NCBI GenBank assembly: GCA_947177935.1
Contig: CAMWWG010000001.1
Location: 1 to 15,076, forward strand
Reading direction: 5' to 3'
DNA length: 15,076 nucleotides
Source: an uncultured Ruminococcus sp.
GTDB taxonomy: Bacteria; Bacillota; Clostridia; Oscillospirales; Ruminococcaceae
A program made the translations under genes and the position numbers. The notes beneath the pieces are model-generated. The model was given only the letters and a program-made list of their open reading frames with translations, ran no database searches and was not told the DNA's origin. Position 1 is the stretch's first letter. Each line of letters opens with the position of its first letter. Positions 14,580 through 15,076 of this stretch are shown in pieces.

Positions 14580-14918
14580 TTAATCTTCTTGTTCTTTCAC
14601 CACAATTGTGATGTGAGAGGTTCTTTTCAGAATCCGGTACGCTCTGCCCTGTGCTCTGGGCATGATGCGCTTCATGATCGGACCTGGTGTAACATAGCAC
14701 GCAGAGATATATAATCTGTCTCTGTTCATGCCGTTATTATTGTCTGCATTTGCAACAGCGGACTTCAAAAGCTTTTCCAGAACCGGACTTGCTGCCTTGG
14801 GTGTCAGGCGAAGTGTTGCCAGTGCTTTTTCAATCGGCTGATTTCTGATCAGATCCAGCACGATCTGCACTTTTCTGGGAGAAATGCGGACATTATTCAG
14901 AGTTGCTCTTGCTTCCAT
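14580..14918 (-). CDS. rplV: 50S ribosomal protein L22
   Basis: L22 contributes a loop to the narrow part of the peptide exit tunnel, where macrolides act. The 112-residue product has Val-Arg-Ile-Ser-Pro-Arg-Lys-Val at 10-17 and the tunnel hairpin with Gly-Pro-Ile-Met-Lys-Arg-Ile-Met-Pro-Arg-Ala-Gln-Gly-Arg-Ala at about 79-93, intact and without obvious insertions. It lies 23 bases after rpsS and 24 before rpsC, with AGGAGG upstream of the ATG. Confidence 0.98.
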   Translation of the reverse strand: MEARATLNNVRISPRKVQIVLDLIRNQPIEKALATLRLTPKAASPVLEKLLKSAVANADNNNGMNRDRLYISACYVTPGPIMKRIMPRAQGRAYRILKRTSHITIVVKEQED

Positions 14919-14941
14919 GATTTAAACTCCTCCTTCCGCAA

Positions 14942-15076
14942 TTACTTCTTGCCGTTATTGGATGTCTTAGAACCGGCATGACCCTTGAATGTTCTTGTCG
15001 GTGCAAACTCACCGAGCTTGTGTCCGACCATGTCTTCCGTGACATATACCGGCACATGCTTTCTGCCGTCATGCAC
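14942..15076 (-). CDS. rpsS: 30S ribosomal protein S19, C-terminal part (5' end off right edge)
   Basis: An open frame enters at the right edge and ends with TAA at 14942-14944. The 44 visible residues include [12 protein letters not shown] and [15 protein letters not shown], the S19 signature, then a Lys-rich end. S19 sits in the 30S head near S13. About half of the usual 90-odd residues is present. It precedes rplV, as in the S10 operon. Confidence 0.97.
   Translation of the reverse strand: MHDGRKHVPVYVTEDMVGHKLGEFAPTRTFKGHAGSKTSNNGKK

Overview
The window is almost entirely one conserved gene block, read on the minus strand: the 3' two thirds of a bacterial S10-spc-alpha ribosomal protein supercluster, from rpsS (cut by the right edge) down to rplQ. 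The organism looks like a low-to-mid GC Firmicute of class Clostridia, most likely an Oscillospiraceae/Ruminococcus-type gut bacterium. Evidence: zinc-type S14 and L36, a zinc-ribbon L24, a KOW-domain L14e-like gene between map and infA, rpsD inside the cluster between rpsK and rpoA (it is elsewhere in Bacillus subtilis), strong AGGAGG ribosome binding sites and several TTG starts. Genus-level assignment is inference.

Layout in the direction of transcription (right to left): rpsS', rplV, rpsC, rplP, rpmC, rpsQ, a 109-base AT-rich gap, rplN, rplX, rplE, rpsN, rpsH, rplF, rplR, rpsE, rpmD, rplO, secY, adk, map, KOW gene, infA, rpmJ, rpsM, rpsK, rpsD, an 82-base gap, rpoA, an 81-base gap with a hairpin, rplQ, then a clear intrinsic terminator at about 2271-2305. 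Beyond it lie two accessory genes on the same strand: a MATE-family efflux transporter and, running off the left edge, a multi-pass membrane protein with an Asn/Gln/Pro-rich cytoplasmic tail that looks DUF2157-like.

The block supplies ribosomal proteins of both subunits, the SecY translocon channel, adenylate kinase, methionine aminopeptidase (removes initiator Met from new chains), translation initiation factor IF-1 and the RNA polymerase alpha subunit. It ties ribosome synthesis, protein export, nascent-chain processing and transcription to one set of transcripts. Most junctions are 30 bases or fewer, and two are ATGA overlaps.

I found no new defence, mobile or biosynthetic system; the core is ordinary conserved housekeeping DNA. 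Items worth a second look are regulatory or are protein variants: four genes with TTG starts, an inverted repeat over the rplN ribosome binding site, possible internal promoters before rplN and rpoA, a 55-residue Arg/Asn/Gly-rich tail on S3, degenerate KOW motifs in both KOW proteins, a terminator abutting the MATE ribosome binding site, and the unusual low-complexity N-terminus of the left-edge membrane protein. There are no RNA genes, IS elements, CRISPR arrays or phage genes in the window.
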